Assembly: GCF_016545825.1 (NCBI RefSeq)
Contig: NC_052619.1
Coordinates: 71,868,115 to 71,932,114, forward strand
Reading direction: 5' to 3'
Length of the DNA stretch: 64,000 nt
Source: Eucalyptus grandis
Lineage: Eukaryota > Streptophyta > Magnoliopsida > Myrtales > Myrtaceae
Shown: positions 36,998-48,542 of the stretch, in pieces
Numbering within the stretch: position 1 is the stretch's first letter
How the letters are laid out: each line of letters starts with the position of its first letter
Position numbers and translations under genes: made by a program
Notes under the pieces: model-generated
Told to the model about the DNA's origin: nothing
What the model saw: only the letters and a program-made list of their open reading frames with translations
Database searches by the model: none

Positions 36998-37198
36998 GAC
37001 CCACCCCGGTGGATGCGCTGGTTTGCGCTCTACCCCCTCATTCGGGAGGGGAGGGGTTCAAACCTCCGCACCCCCATTTGTGCGACTTAAGTGGAGTGCC
37101 ATGGGAGATGGGCCCCCGCGCTAGTGCTCCCTTGATTTGCGCCATCGCTTGTCGGTTGTACGGTGGTTCCAAGATAAGCAATATATATATATATATAT
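36998..37198 (+). mobile_element. tRNA-derived SINE with (TA)n tail
   Basis: About 200 bp element flanked by a 15 bp target duplication ATATACTAGTCTTGA (36983-36997 and 37199-37213). The head has RNA polymerase III promoter boxes: A box tggatgcgctgg at 37,010-37,021 and B box ggttcaaacct at 37,055-37,065. The tail is a (TA)n run. Non-coding. Confidence 0.8.
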
Positions 37199-37519
37199 AT
37201 ATACTAGTCTTGAATTTTTCATGATGTTAATCCATTAAACAATACTATTGACTAGGAGTATAGTCCTTGCTCTTTCCTGACCAATAACTTCATGAAAGAT
37301 ATTCCAGACTTTTTCTTTTTTAAAACGTATAAAATAAAAGAAATAATTGTTTGCTCAACTTTTTGTTTTTTGTTTTGGTCTAAGTTTGCTCAACTTAAAA
37401 ACACGCGATTCCATGATGCATCAAGTTTTTATCTTCAAAATAGATGACTAAAGTTATATTGCTTAGAAAAATTCTTCATGTAGTACCAAAAGGATTAATA
37501 AAACCAGTTCAATTTTTTA

Positions 37520-37940
37520 CGTCGATTTAGGGCGTGAATTATAACTATTCTTGCTAGAAATTGATTTCTTCTAGAAGAGAAATAGATTTTTCTATTTCTA
37601 TTTTTGGATGAGTTTCTAAGCAAAAATATCCATTTAATAATGACACAAAATTTCTACTCCTAGAATAGAAATTTGTTTGAAAATGACACAAAATTTTTCT
37701 CTCGGCGACGGCGACCGGCAACAACAATCGGTGACCGGCGGCGACAACGACGGCTGAAGAACGATGGATGGTGGTCGGTGGCAACAGATGGGTGACCGGC
37801 TAGTAGTGAAGACAAACGATGAAAATAGTTTTTACTTTAATTTCTATTCCAAAAAAGAACAGTAAAAAGTTTTTATTTCTGATTTCTATTCCAAATCTAT
37901 TTTTGAATAAAAATCTATTCCAAGCTTGAAACTTCTTTTC
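37520..37940. mobile_element. Non-autonomous element-like repeat with GC-rich core
   Basis: AT-rich arms with repeated tttctattcc/agaaatagaa words on both sides of a GC-rich core made of cggcgac repeats (37,700-37,795). Same architecture as 7,960-8,480 and 25,650-26,190. The arms are partly inverted copies. No coding potential. Confidence 0.45.
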
Positions 37941-38266
37941 CATCTATCCAGGCTTTCAACATAGGATTGGTCTTGTCTCAAAGAAAGCATGGAAAGAGCA
38001 TCTGAGAGTACCGGATCCACTTAGTAATCGTCGCTAATGCACGGATGCCTTTAATAATGGCTTTTGCTTAAACCGTGTGGAAAACTTTGCTCTTTTCTAG
38101 TGCAATATCGAAAGCAGTATTCCATTCGAGGAGCCTAGCCTTCTTTGCTATTAATTTCAATATTTGCTGCTTTTGTGCCAACCCTCTTAGAAGGAAGAAC
38201 TCTAGGGAAGTAGGAATATTTCCTACCCTTCCGGGTAGTTCTTCCTTACGAAAAAAATGAAATATT

Positions 38267-38480
38267 ACCACCTGTCGTGGTGGCTCCGCTGGGTAGGCTT
38301 CAGTCCTTTGAGGGAAAGTCATGAGTTCGAAGCCCTTGTGACGCAAGTGGCAAGGAGGCTGGCAGGCTATTAGGTGATTGATGCGTGGTGTCGGGGTGGT
38401 GGTTTCCCCGTTAGCGATACCAGGGTTTACGTGGTGGTTGTCACCAAAGCGGTTCCTCCAAAGAAAAAAAAAAAAAAAAC
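38267..38480 (+). mobile_element. tRNA-derived SINE with poly(A) tail
   Basis: 214 bp element with a 9 bp target duplication TGAAATATT at 38258-38266 and 38481-38489. A box tggctccgctgg at 38,281-38,292 and B box agttcgaagccc at 38,324-38,335. It ends in an A-rich tail (38,461-38,480). It shares general design with the SINE at 36,998 but the bodies differ, so it is a different family or subfamily. Confidence 0.8.
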
Positions 38481-38489
38481 TGAAATATT

Positions 38490-40178
38490 TCTACCGAATG
38501 GATTTCTCTTTAAAAAAATTTGAAGTAGAAAAATAATTTTAAAATAAAAACAGGATGGTTATAATACATACTCTTTAACGACTCTTAATTTTTCACCCAT
38601 TTTGTGACGCGGTTTATTGAAATGAGGATTTTCAGAACGAACGTAATGAGACGTTTGAATGGTCTCACGCCATGGGGAAGGAGGAAATCCATAATGAGAC
38701 CTGTCGCAACTACTGCACTGACAGAAGAAGAAATATGAACTTCTGAGCAAGACCTGTCTTTTTAATTAGAAAATTAGATTTTTCTTTTTTCCAATTTTTA
38801 ATGCTACCCCAAATCAAAAATTAGTTTAGCGATGAAAAATAGATTATTCTCACTCACCACTTTTATGAACGGAGACTTGTCACAAATTTTTATTTTTTCA
38901 TTGTCCATTGCCTCGCTCTTTTCGCCTTTTCTGCTCTATATTTAAACATGAATTATTCTGCACAAGCATTTTTCTGTTTTACATTTCTGAGCAGCATTTT
39001 TTTGAAATTCTTTTCAGACCTTACTGAAACTCATCAATTTGGTCGAGTTTGTAGTGACACTTCTCATCAATCAACCGTACGTCCCTAAAGCTTTAATGGA
39101 AACTGTACAATTGTTAATAAAATAGAACGAAAGAAAATGAGAGCGAAAGAAAAAAAGAAAATGAGAGCGAAAGAGAGAAATTCAGAAGCTGAGGGATAGA
39201 ACATGACAAGAGGAGACCTTGCTGAATGATGATTTGATGTTCCTCTTCCCGGATAGAAAGGGAACCTCAATTCAGTACACGTGGAAAACGATAGGGCATC
39301 CCGCACCGTTTGTTCACATGCCTAACCTCAGTTTAGTACATGCGAAAGCTATAAATTCTTGACCAAATATAAAAAGAGGAGAGTTCAATTTTCTCTAGTC
39401 AAGGCACTCTTTATAAACCTCAAGCCGGCGACGCTTGCCAAGCGAGGCGAGGGCAAGCAACCCTCTCCAAGATCTAGGAGAGGGCTCCCATATTGTCGCC
39501 CTCTCCCGTCTTTGGCTAGCCCTCACCTCTGGTCAACAAGGATTGTCGGCCCTTGCCCAAGTACCGGCAACCCGGCTGCCATAGGCAAAAGGGAGTATCT
39601 TTCTAGTATATGTTCATCTATTTTTTTAAAAATATATATATATTTTGGTTTTTGGAAAGAAAAAAAATAAAAATTCAAAAAACAAAATTGCCCTTCACTA
39701 AATAGTGAGTTTAGGCTCGCTTTAAAATTGATATGGTCATTTCGAGTTCTTATTTGAAATATGGTTTACTTCAAGCTCTTATTTGAATTTTTTTCCCTCC
39801 TTATTATATAGGTGCCATTTAAAACTATGAAAATTTACAAAATCGCCATTTTTTCGAGAGCCTACATAATAAGGTATGTGATTTAAAATGGTAAGATTGA
39901 CAAAATCACCTTTTTAAAGTAACCCTTTTATAAATGGTATATTATCTTGACAAAATAGGCAATTTTAGCTGATCAATCATGCCTCAAGCATGGATTGAAA
40001 TTCAAGCGGTATGCCCTGTAATTCAGTTTTGTGGACAGAATTCACATTAATGTGACTATTTTCCATTATCAAGTTTCAAATTTCATGTATCTCGCCATCT
40101 TTTAGATTATAAATCTAATAAATGTTTTTCTTTTAATTGGAAAACACATAAACTTCCATGGCCTCTTTGCATCTCTGT
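38490..40178. other. Gene-free sequence with repeat fragments
   Basis: No gene is supported. 39,420-39,600 is a GC-rich core with gcgaggc/ccctcacc words like the non-autonomous elements above. 39,790-39,965 is similar to 44,590-44,755, a fragment of the downstream part of the tandem unit. Confidence 0.5.
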
Positions 40179-43100
40179 TATTTTTTTTTTTTTTTCAAGA
40201 ACATCATCATTTGATTTACTATTTCATATGAGAGAAAATAACACTCAGAACATCAGTCCGTAGATGCAGAGGGGCTGAATTCCATACCTTGGCTGTCCAT
40301 GGGCAGAGGAGAAAAGTGTGCTCAAGCGTTTCTGCTTCCTGTTTGCAAAGGGGGCATAAAGGAGAAGGTACGATCGTTCGGTAGTGCAAATTTTCCATTG
40401 TTGCTAGGGCATTGTTACATGCGTTCCAGAGGAAATTTTTTATTTTGGGTGGGGTTGTGGACTGCCAAATGTATTTCCAGAGGTTGGGATTGGCTGTGTA
40501 AGATGAGGTTGCTTGTGTATTCTCTGATAAATCAGAGGCGTTCCTGAATATAAAATAACCGCTCTTTACTGAATAATTTCCTGATTTTGTGTGCATCCAT
40601 ACCAGTTGATCCTCTTCATCGGGTAAGCCAATGGGTGTGGCTAAAATTTCCGTACCCTTCTTTCGTCAAACATAGAGTGTGGAAGAGGTTCGTTCCATGT
40701 GCCTATACTTGGATTTATAAGATCCGAGACTTTGCCCGGTTCTTGGTTTGTTACTTTTGGGCCTCCTATGGGGCCACTTTTTAGCCATCTCTCTATTCTA
40801 ATTGATGTTTTTTTTTCCATTGCCTATCTTGTGCATGACCTGAGGAGCAACCGAATCCCTTGCCTTGATGATACTCTGCCAACCCCACGAGGGCCGTGAT
40901 CCTCTGCCAGCATGCCAGAAGTCACCATGTGAGTAATACAGCCCTTTCAATAATTTAGTTAACAGAGAGTCTGGATTTTTAATTATGCGCCACATCTGTT
41001 TTGCTAGCATTGCTGTGTTGAAAGTCTGTAAATCCCTAAAACCCAAACCCCCTTCACTCTTCCTGGTTTTTAACAAATCCCACTTCTTCTAGTGAATGCT
41101 AGCCTTTTTCTCATTGCTTTTCCACCAAAACGATGCAACCTTTCTCTCAATTGCTTTGCAAATCGATATAGGAATTTTGAATATTGACATAGCATATTGA
41201 GGGATTGCTTGTATTATCTGCTTTGAAGTATTTCCTTTCTTGCTTTTGATAACAGTTTTTCCTTCCAAATGTCAGTTTGGAGTTAACCCGAGCTAAGATC
41301 CATGCGAACATGTCCTTCTTGGATTGCCCCGGTCTGAAGGTATGCCTAAATACTTGCTGTCTTTGTGATTTCTGGTACTTGAAGGGCTGATGCCATGTTT
41401 CTCTTTAGAGCCGTAGGACATCCTTTGCTAAAGTAGATACCGATTTGTTGAGATTAATTGCCCGACCGAGGCAAAAAAGATTGATTTAAGATACTAGCCA
41501 AGTTCGACATTCTACAATTGTTCCATGCGGAAGAAGATGGAATCATCGGCAAAAAGTAGATGGGACGAGTGGGGCGGTGGTTGTTCAACTTGATTCCGGT
41601 AAGTGAACCTTCCCGAACAGCTTTCTTCATGAGGATGGATAGCACATTGGCCACAATGATAAATAGGTAAGGTGAGAGAGGGTCTCCTTGGCGTAAGCCA
41701 CGAGTAGGTTTAAAGAGAGGTAAAGGCTATCCATTTAAATTTATGCTGAAAGATACTGTGCTCACACATTGCATGATCCTCTGTATCCATAGGTCACAGA
41801 AACCTAATTTTGTTAGATAGGCTTTAAGAAAATCTCACTCGATGCGATCGTACGCCTTTTGCATATCTAGTTTTAAAACTGCTTGAAATTTTTTCTTCCT
41901 GTTGCTGGTTCGTAGTCTATGTAGCACCTCCCCGAACCATCGCATATTATCCCGACCGCCCGCCTCCCACAAAAGCACTCTGTTCCTCTGCAATGATGTG
42001 TGGTAGAATTGGTTTGAGCCTGTTTGTGAGTACTTTGGAGATTATTTTATATAAGAAATTGTAGAGACTGATAGGCGATACTGCTCCAGTTTTTCAGGCT
42101 GTGGGACTTTGGGAATCAGTGTGATGAGTGTTCTGTTTAATGCGGGATCTAGATGACCAGAGTTGAAGAATAGTTGTATTTCTTGAAAGATCTCCTTGGA
42201 GATTGCTGACCAGTGCTCTTTGTAGAAGATGCCATGGAACCCGTCAGGACCGGGTGCCTTGAAAGCTCCCAGTTGCTGCATAGCTGTGGTGATTTCCTCC
42301 TCGGTAAGTGGAGCCATCAAGGTATGATTCATCTGGTCATGTACTAAAGTAGGAATGAGTTGTATGATAGGTTGCCAATTGTGGGAGCCCACTGATGTAT
42401 ATAGATTTTTGTAAAACTATGCTCTCATCCCCTGTATCTGCTTTTCCCCTCGAACCCATACTTCACTCTCATTTTTCAACATTGTTATCTGGTTTCTACT
42501 TCTCCTCTGAATTGTCGTCGCATGAAAAAATCGTGTATTTCTATCGCCCCACTTTATCCAGCTGATTCTCAACCGCATACCCCAATACATCTCCTCTTGA
42601 CGCCATAACTTATCAATTTCTTTAGTAATCTCATTCTGTTGAGCTGATTCTCCAGTGATTTGTGTGCTGTTCATCAGGTTCTGGAGTTCACCTTTTAGCC
42701 AGGTGACCCTCTTCTTTGCATGGCCGAATTTGCTCTTGCTCCACTGTATCAACTTCTGCTGTACTTGCTTCAGTTTGTCCACCAGGTTAAGATCCTTTGT
42801 AGTAGGGTCATTCCAAGTATCTGTGACTATGTTTTTGCTTTCTACATCGTCAGTCCAATATGCTTCATACTTAAATTGCTTTCTTTTTTTGCTCTTTGGT
42901 TGAGCCAGGGATAACAGGAGAGGAGTATGATCTGAGCCTATCGCCGGGAGTGCAATGCATTTAGCCTCTAGGTAGGTAATTCTCCACTGAAGCGAGCGAA
43001 AAGCCCTATCTAGTCTCTTTTTCACCAGATTTTCTCCCTCACGTTTGTTTGACCAGGTGAAGGAGCACCCCTTACATTCCAGGTCCATCAAGGAGCATTG

Positions 43101-43400
43101 ATTGACAAAGTCTCTGAATGCAGTTAACCTATAAGTTTTAGCTCTGTACTTACCCACTTTCTCCCAGTGATTTAATATTTCATTAAAATCTCCCAAGCAA
43201 AGCCATGGTAGTCGGTAATGCATACTAACTGAGGAAATCTGTTCCCATAACTCGATTCTTTCCATGAAAACAGTTGGAGCATGGAGAAAAATAATTTTCA
43301 TTTCCGATTCTTGTCTTTCGTATGACATTGGGTGAAGATGGTCAGTGGCTAAAGAGGAGTCAATAGATAACTCAGATGATCATCCCGAATAAAGCTAAGC
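40179..43400 (-). mobile_element. Degenerate L1-type LINE (non-LTR retrotransposon)
   Basis: On the minus strand, in order. Endonuclease-like domain at 43,328-42,417 (WLCLGDFNEIL, CSFTWSNKREG, GSDHTPLLL). Reverse transcriptase pieces follow: LGAFKAPGPDGFHGIFYKEHW near 42,280, [20 protein letters not shown] near 41,650-41,700, and the catalytic FADDSIFF box near 41,545. A later KSEGGLGFRDLQTFN segment lies at 40,798-41,076, and a zinc-knuckle RT-associated C-terminus at 40,219-40,596 (CPLCKQEAETLEHTFLLCPW). A poly(A) tail appears as poly(T) on the plus strand at 40,179-40,195. The N-terminal part of the endonuclease is missing (5' truncation) and multiple stops and frameshifts interrupt the RT, so the element is dead. 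Confidence 0.9.
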
Positions 43401-43479
43401 CCTTTGTGTACCCTCCGGATTAAGTATGTAACTATTTTGGAATTTGAGTCTCTTTAAAACAATTAAAATTTACAGAATT

Positions 43480-44760
43480 GTCAATTTGCGGTAGAGTCAA
43501 AATGAGATTTATAATTTAAAAATTATAATAAAATCATCATTTTAAATTATCCTTTATAGATGCCATGTTATATTGACAAAATAGCCATTTTAGCATATTA
43601 GGAAAAAAAAATCCATTAGGTAATTTGGTCCATCAAAATGATCACATTATTTGCTCATTTGTTCTTCATTTACATTGTGGCAAGTTTTGTCTCCAAATTC
43701 AGTCTTGGATGCTCACCACCACTCCCCTTGCTCGGTCTATAGATTTATGCAGGTAGTTTGGCCATGGCCTACGGTGCATGGCCAGGGGACAATTATCGAC
43801 AAAGTTGTAAATTTATTACATTTTTGTTAATTTAATAATGAACTTTTAAGTTGTGCCAATTAAATCATAAATATTTTCACGTTTTGTCAATTGAATCCCA
43901 AACCTTATCACATTTTCCCAATTGAGTCTATTCGGTCAATTTTTGATTAGTAATCTGGCCATCTTATAAGGCACGGCTTACCATCACTACCCAAAGTTGT
44001 AAAAAGAGGGAAAAAATTGAAAGAATAAATAAATAATTTGAAAAATATTTAAAAATTATTAAAATCATTCATGTCGGTGTCGGTCGTGCCACGAGCTGGC
44101 GTTCATGTATTCTTGACTAGAATTGGTTTGTTGAACTCAATTAACAAAACGTAAAATGTTCAAGATTCAATTGGCACAATTAAAAAGTTTGGAAGTGAAT
44201 TGATAAAAGTGAAATAGGTATGAATGATTTTCCCAAAAATGGCCCTTGGGTTGATTGGCAGTTAAACTCGTTTCAGTCCTTAAAGGTTTAGTGCCTTCAA
44301 TCTTATCTTTTATTTCTTTCATTACACAGCATGGACGAAATAACGGAAGAACTTGATTGTGCTAATTTGACAAGACCCAATTGTACTTCCACAACAAATT
44401 TTGGGAATCCCAGGGCACTCATCTCATTGTAAAAATTACTGAAAAGGAGATTCTGTCATAATATATTTATATGGATTAAAATTATTTGTCACGATTGGGA
44501 CTTGCTTTTCTTGATGATGCTTCTTGTGGCGGCGAATCTTCCATGCCACACATAAAAATTTCCATTACAACCTTTCTTTTTCCCGTCTTGTTAAAAATGT
44601 GGTATTTAAAACTATGAAATTTACAAAATCGCCATTTTTCAGTACCTTACATAATATGGTATGTGATTTAAAATGACAAGATTAACAAAATCACCTTTTG
44701 AATGTAACCCTCTATAAATGGTATATTATCTTGACAAAATAGACATTTTAGGATATTATT
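43480..44760. repeat. Partial third copy of the tandem-unit flank
   Basis: Colinear with 31,420-32,140 and with 34,380-35,440. Landmarks are the 'gccatgttatattgacaaaatagccattttag' block, 'aaatccattaggtaat', the family-1 MITE (43,796-44,238), then 'cttgattgtgctaatttgacaagacc' and 'gaatcttccatgcca'. It leads to the third small peptide gene, so the array continued here before the LINE and SINE insertions. Confidence 0.75.
43796..44238. mobile_element. Family-1 fold-back/MITE element (copy in unit 3)
   Basis: Inverted ends around ttgtaaatttattacatttt and aagtgaaataggtatgaatg, with the 'cggcttaccatcactaccc' core. It has one extra internal 'aattgaatcccaaacctt' repeat compared with the copies at 31.7 and 34.7 kb. 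Confidence 0.6.
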
Positions 44761-45260
44761 CCATTGGGTAAACTTTTCCTATAAATAATTAGTTATAAAT
44801 TCCATAAGTTTCAGACCGATGGCATAAGTATTGCATTAGTCACAACACAAGCAAAAAAATATAATATCACATCGCCAGGATCACATTATATTCCAAATTT
44901 ATACATTTATTCTGGCAATTATTTATTTCAAAACATAGAGTGGAATTATTCCTCCGGAGCATGCGCTTGCTTAATCTTTAAGCTTCACTGGATCTGCAAG
45001 ATTTTACCAAAAGAAATTATAATGTATAATCCAATAAATCTAGACAAGATGAACGAACGAAATATATTCTATGAATTTAATTCATGATTAAGATGAACAA
45101 AAAAAAGAGAATTTTGGAATATTCATCCGGTAACGAATAAGCTCGATCTAATAAAGATTTTTCGAGATAAGATTGGTGTATTATTGGACTTTAAGGCGGG
45201 GGACTTGCCGGCGTCAATGGCAGCGGGAGGAGGGCACGTTTCACTGCGTGCGCACTCCTT

Positions 45261-45425
45261 CTAACACGGGTAGAAAGGCTTGGCGCCGGCACATTCTTGT
45301 CTGCATATTCGATTGATGTAGTCATTGCAACGATCACCATGTGCTAATTGTGCGGCGAATAAGGCAAAGATGATCATCGCCGCCACCGCCATCGCCACCA
45401 GCCTCTTGAAACTTGAAGTCGCCAT
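45261..45425 (-). CDS. Small secreted Cys-rich peptide, 54 aa
   Basis: 54-codon frame, ATG at 45,425, stop TAG at 45,261-45,263. N-terminal signal peptide of about 30 residues (MATSSFKRLV, then an Ala/Ile/Phe-rich hydrophobic core, ending QLAHG). The predicted mature peptide is 24 residues with four Cys spaced C-x7-C-x3-C-x8-C and ends on Cys. A TATA box (TATAAATT, 45,511-45,518) lies about 90 bp upstream, the right distance for a short leader. The coding part is GC-richer than its surroundings. Its left flank is homologous to the flank of peptide copy 2, but the mature sequence is not obviously related to copies 1 and 2. A two-disulfide defence or signalling peptide is plausible. Family not recognised. 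Confidence 0.6.
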   Translation of the reverse strand: MATSSFKRLVAMAVAAMIIFALFAAQLAHGDRCNDYINRICRQECAGAKPFYPC

Positions 45426-45510
45426 TCGAGTTTTCTTTTTTTTGGATTCTCACCCACTGATAAAAAAATATGAAAATTTGTTGTAGTAGATAGAGAACGG
45501 GATGGATAGG

Positions 45511-45518
45511 AATTTATA
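45511..45518 (-). promoter_or_regulatory. TATA box of the 54-aa peptide gene
   Basis: TATAAATT on the minus strand, 85-93 bp upstream of the ATG, followed by a CT-rich start region. Assigned by position and sequence. Confidence 0.55.
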
Positions 45519-45529
45519 CAGAATGAAGC

Positions 45530-46110
45530 TTAGCTGGCAGAGGCAGCTTAAGGAAAGAGAGACCTCAGGCTCCTTGGAAAGCTGTGAAACGAAAGAGCTA
45601 AATTAGTGACAAAACCAATTAACTATCAAAATAAATATTGTCAAAGAAAAAAATATTTAACTTCCCATTCTTTAATTTTTTTCTCTATCTTATTAATCAA
45701 ATTATACATTATTTTCACTTACCAAAAAAAAAAAAATTATACATTATTTTCGTGGGAATTTCATTTTAATTAAAAAAAAAAACAGAAACTTTAATTTCGA
45801 TAATGTAGCTTTTTGCGTGTCTTAACAAATGCACCTACCATATAAGCATGTTCACGGATTTTGTTTCCATATAATTTAATAAGATCCTAATAATAAAGAT
45901 TTTTCCAAGGATCCTATCTGGGCAACTTTTCTTTTGGAGAAAATTATAAAAAAAATCATAAATCTATTAAACTCTTACGAATTCGAGCCTAACCTTTTAA
46001 TTATATAAAAATGGTGAGTAAATCATATACATGTATTATATAAAAATTATGTATTATATAACAATTATATATCATTTTGGGATATTTATTTTTCATTTTG
46101 GAATTTTAGA
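45530..46110. other. Gene-free AT-rich sequence
   Basis: Nothing recognisable except short A/T homopolymers and a fragment resembling one arm of the family-1 MITE (45,938-46,000). Confidence 0.4.
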
Positions 46111-46115
46111 AAGAA

Positions 46116-46123
46116 TATAAAAA
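46116..46123 (+). promoter_or_regulatory. Candidate TATA box of YIF1
   Basis: TATAAAAA followed by a GC-richer, CT-rich leader region (46,150-46,490) that probably forms the 5' UTR exon. The leader appears to be joined to the first coding exon by an intron ending in ctgcag at 47,123. Confidence 0.45.
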
Positions 46124-47125
46124 GGTCGAAAGAAAAAGTACCTTCCTCCCCAAGTGTCGGCGAGCGGTATTCACATTTTATTTTTCTTTATCGTTCCCAT
46201 GCGAAGGAGCGTGGAGGTCCACCTGTCAGCCTCCGATTGGGCGGATGATGATGGCGCGCAAAGAAAGATTCAATGGCGGTGCACACGTGCAAGCTTCCCG
46301 GCAATTTCCCTCCCCCTTCTTCTTCTTCTTCTTCCCCCTTAGACGCGTTCGTTCTCTCAAGCTCGAGCTTTTCCCCACCGCCGGCGAGTCCTCGAACGAC
46401 CGCATCTCAATCGCCGATCGACTTGCCGACGTCCCGCGTCGCCACCGATCGATTCTCCGCCGCTCGAGTTCCAGGTCCAGGTTGCTCCCTGCTCCCTCGT
46501 CTACGAGCGATTTTCACGTGTCTATGTTTTGCTCGAGTTTGGTGTCCTTTCGATCGCCTGCATTCATGTCCACTTCGTTTGCATGATTAGTTTAGTTATG
46601 GTTTAGGATGGGTTCTGGTTGTTAAGAATAACAAACAACGCATCACTCGTTTTGGAATTTGAATGAGTCATGCATTGTTATTCTTGACACTGGTAACAGT
46701 GAAGGTCTCAGGCCATGGAAGCTATCGAGAGCATTTGTCTGTCGTGCATATCGGGGTTTGTATGATCGTTTGGTATGATCCTTTCTTGTTAGACAATGAG
46801 GGGATATGTCGTTTCCATGCTAGGTTTGTTTCTAGCCAGTCGACGGATTCGACGCGGCAATGCTTGCGTGATGGTAAATCACATGGACTGCATCCCGAGG
46901 GGAAAAAGGCCGTGGCATTTGAATGATCCGGGGATTTGGCAAGCTGATTTAAGAAGTGAATTCGACTTTTTGCGACGCGATTTTTGCCGCATATGAATTT
47001 AGGAAAGCAAATGGCTTGTGCCTGAAAGAAATAGATAGCCTATTTATGTCGGTTTGACTTGTGGCGATTGTTTACCTAAGGCTTTGGCATGGCTCAGGTT
47101 GACAGAAGTTGCCTCTTCTGCAGTT

Positions 47126-48542
47126 ATGTACGTCAATCCACGGCTGCAGCCTGGGGCACCTACGCCATCGACACGTTCTCAGCCTAACCCGTTCGAAGAT
47201 GCTCTTTATGGAGCTGGTCCTGGACTTATTCGAGGTGGCCTTGGTGCATATGGGGAGAAATTTTTGGGATCAAGCTCTGAGTATGTGCAAAGCAACGTGA
47301 GTATTGCACTGAAAAGTTGTAACCCGTTTGGTTGTTGCTTGCCTTTGGAGCTACATCTGAATTTTTTTTTCTTTTCTTTCCATTGAACGATGCCTGGTAG
47401 TCCTCTGTTTTAAGTGGATTGCAATAATGGCAAGAAGGAAGCTCATGAGTTGCTCAAATCAAAACTTTTAGTTGTTTCTTGTTGATTTGAAGGACGGTTG
47501 ACTTATGCATTGCTGAGATGAAATTTTTGATGTAGTATACTATTATTCTGCAACCTCTGTATATATTTTTATCTGACGAGTTTCGTTTGGCGTCTTTTGG
47601 ATTTTGCTTTCTGTGCGAGCAGATTAGTAGGTACTTTTCTAATCCCCAGTATTATTTTCAAGTAAATGATCAATACGTGAGGAACAAGTTGAAGGTGGTT
47701 TTATTCCCATTCCTTCACAGAGTAAGTGATGTCGTCATTGGGCAGTCGTCATTGGTAACTCTTGTTCATCCTTTCATCGATCTGCTTTGTGTATTCCTTT
47801 CTTCAGGTCACTGGACACGAATAATGGAACCGGTGGGAGGAAGGCTCTCATACAAACCCCTATTTATGATATCAATGCGCCGGACTTGTACATCCCATTC
47901 ATGGCTTTTGGCACCTATGTTGTTCTTGCTGGCTTATTGTTGGGACTTCAGGGCCAGTATGTATTGCCTTTTCGGATGTTGAAGTTTGCATTCTTCTGTT
48001 TCTTAGACATTATCAATTTCTCCTTGGAGACAAGTTCTTTCCTGGATTTCCCATAATTGCTTTCACGCAAATAATGCTAGCATTCATCTTGCTTTGGACT
48101 GATATTTCGCATTGCCCAAGCTTCTTGGTAGACATTAATAAGGGGTTTTTTCAGGTTTAGCCCAGAAGCATTGCAATGGTTGTTTGTCAAAGGATTGCTT
48201 GGCTGGTCTCTGCAAGTAATGTTGCTGAAAGTCACGTTGCTTTCTCTGGGTGGTGTCGAGCCACCTTTGCTGGACATTGTGGCATATGCCGGGTACTCGT
48301 TCGCAGGGTTGTGCTTGGCTATTATTGGGAAAATTATCTTAAGATACATGTACTTTGTTATGATGCCATTGGCCTGCTTGTGTATGGGCATTTTCTTGGT
48401 GAAGACGATGAAGAGAGTCCTTTCTGCAGAGGTGAGAAGTTACGATGCAAGTAGGCTGCACTACCTCTTGCTCTTCATTGCTTTCGCACAGTTCCCACTT
48501 TTCTCATGGCTTGGCAATATTAGTCTCAACTGGCTTTTCTGA
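47126..48542 (+). CDS. YIF1: YIF1-type ER-Golgi membrane protein (two frame breaks)
   Basis: Four coding exons: 47126-47296, 47623-47721, 47807-47956, 48155-48542. The encoded blocks follow plant YIF1 (Hrf1 family) from end to end: [83 protein letters not shown], then [20 protein letters not shown] and a C-terminal NISLNWLF. The C-terminal half has about five membrane spans. YIF1 pairs with YIP1 proteins in ER-Golgi vesicle traffic. The exons total 808 nt, two short of 810, which would encode 269 residues. One base is missing at the exon 2 donor (47,718-47,722, AGAGTAAG where AGAGGTAAG is expected) and one in the CCCC at 47,857-47,860. As written the frame breaks, so this is either sequence error or a young pseudogene. 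The in-frame ATG follows a likely 5'-UTR intron acceptor by two bases. Confidence 0.9.

Noticed and set aside
36998..37070. A possible tRNA gene
   Set aside because: The A and B boxes are good, but the sequence cannot fold as a full cloverleaf by eye and is bounded by target duplications, so it is a SINE head.
26436..45425. CRISPR array, prokaryotic operon, phage or other bacterial system
   Set aside because: All genes are intron-bearing plant genes and the repeats are eukaryotic transposons or microsatellites; no direct repeats with regular spacers exist.
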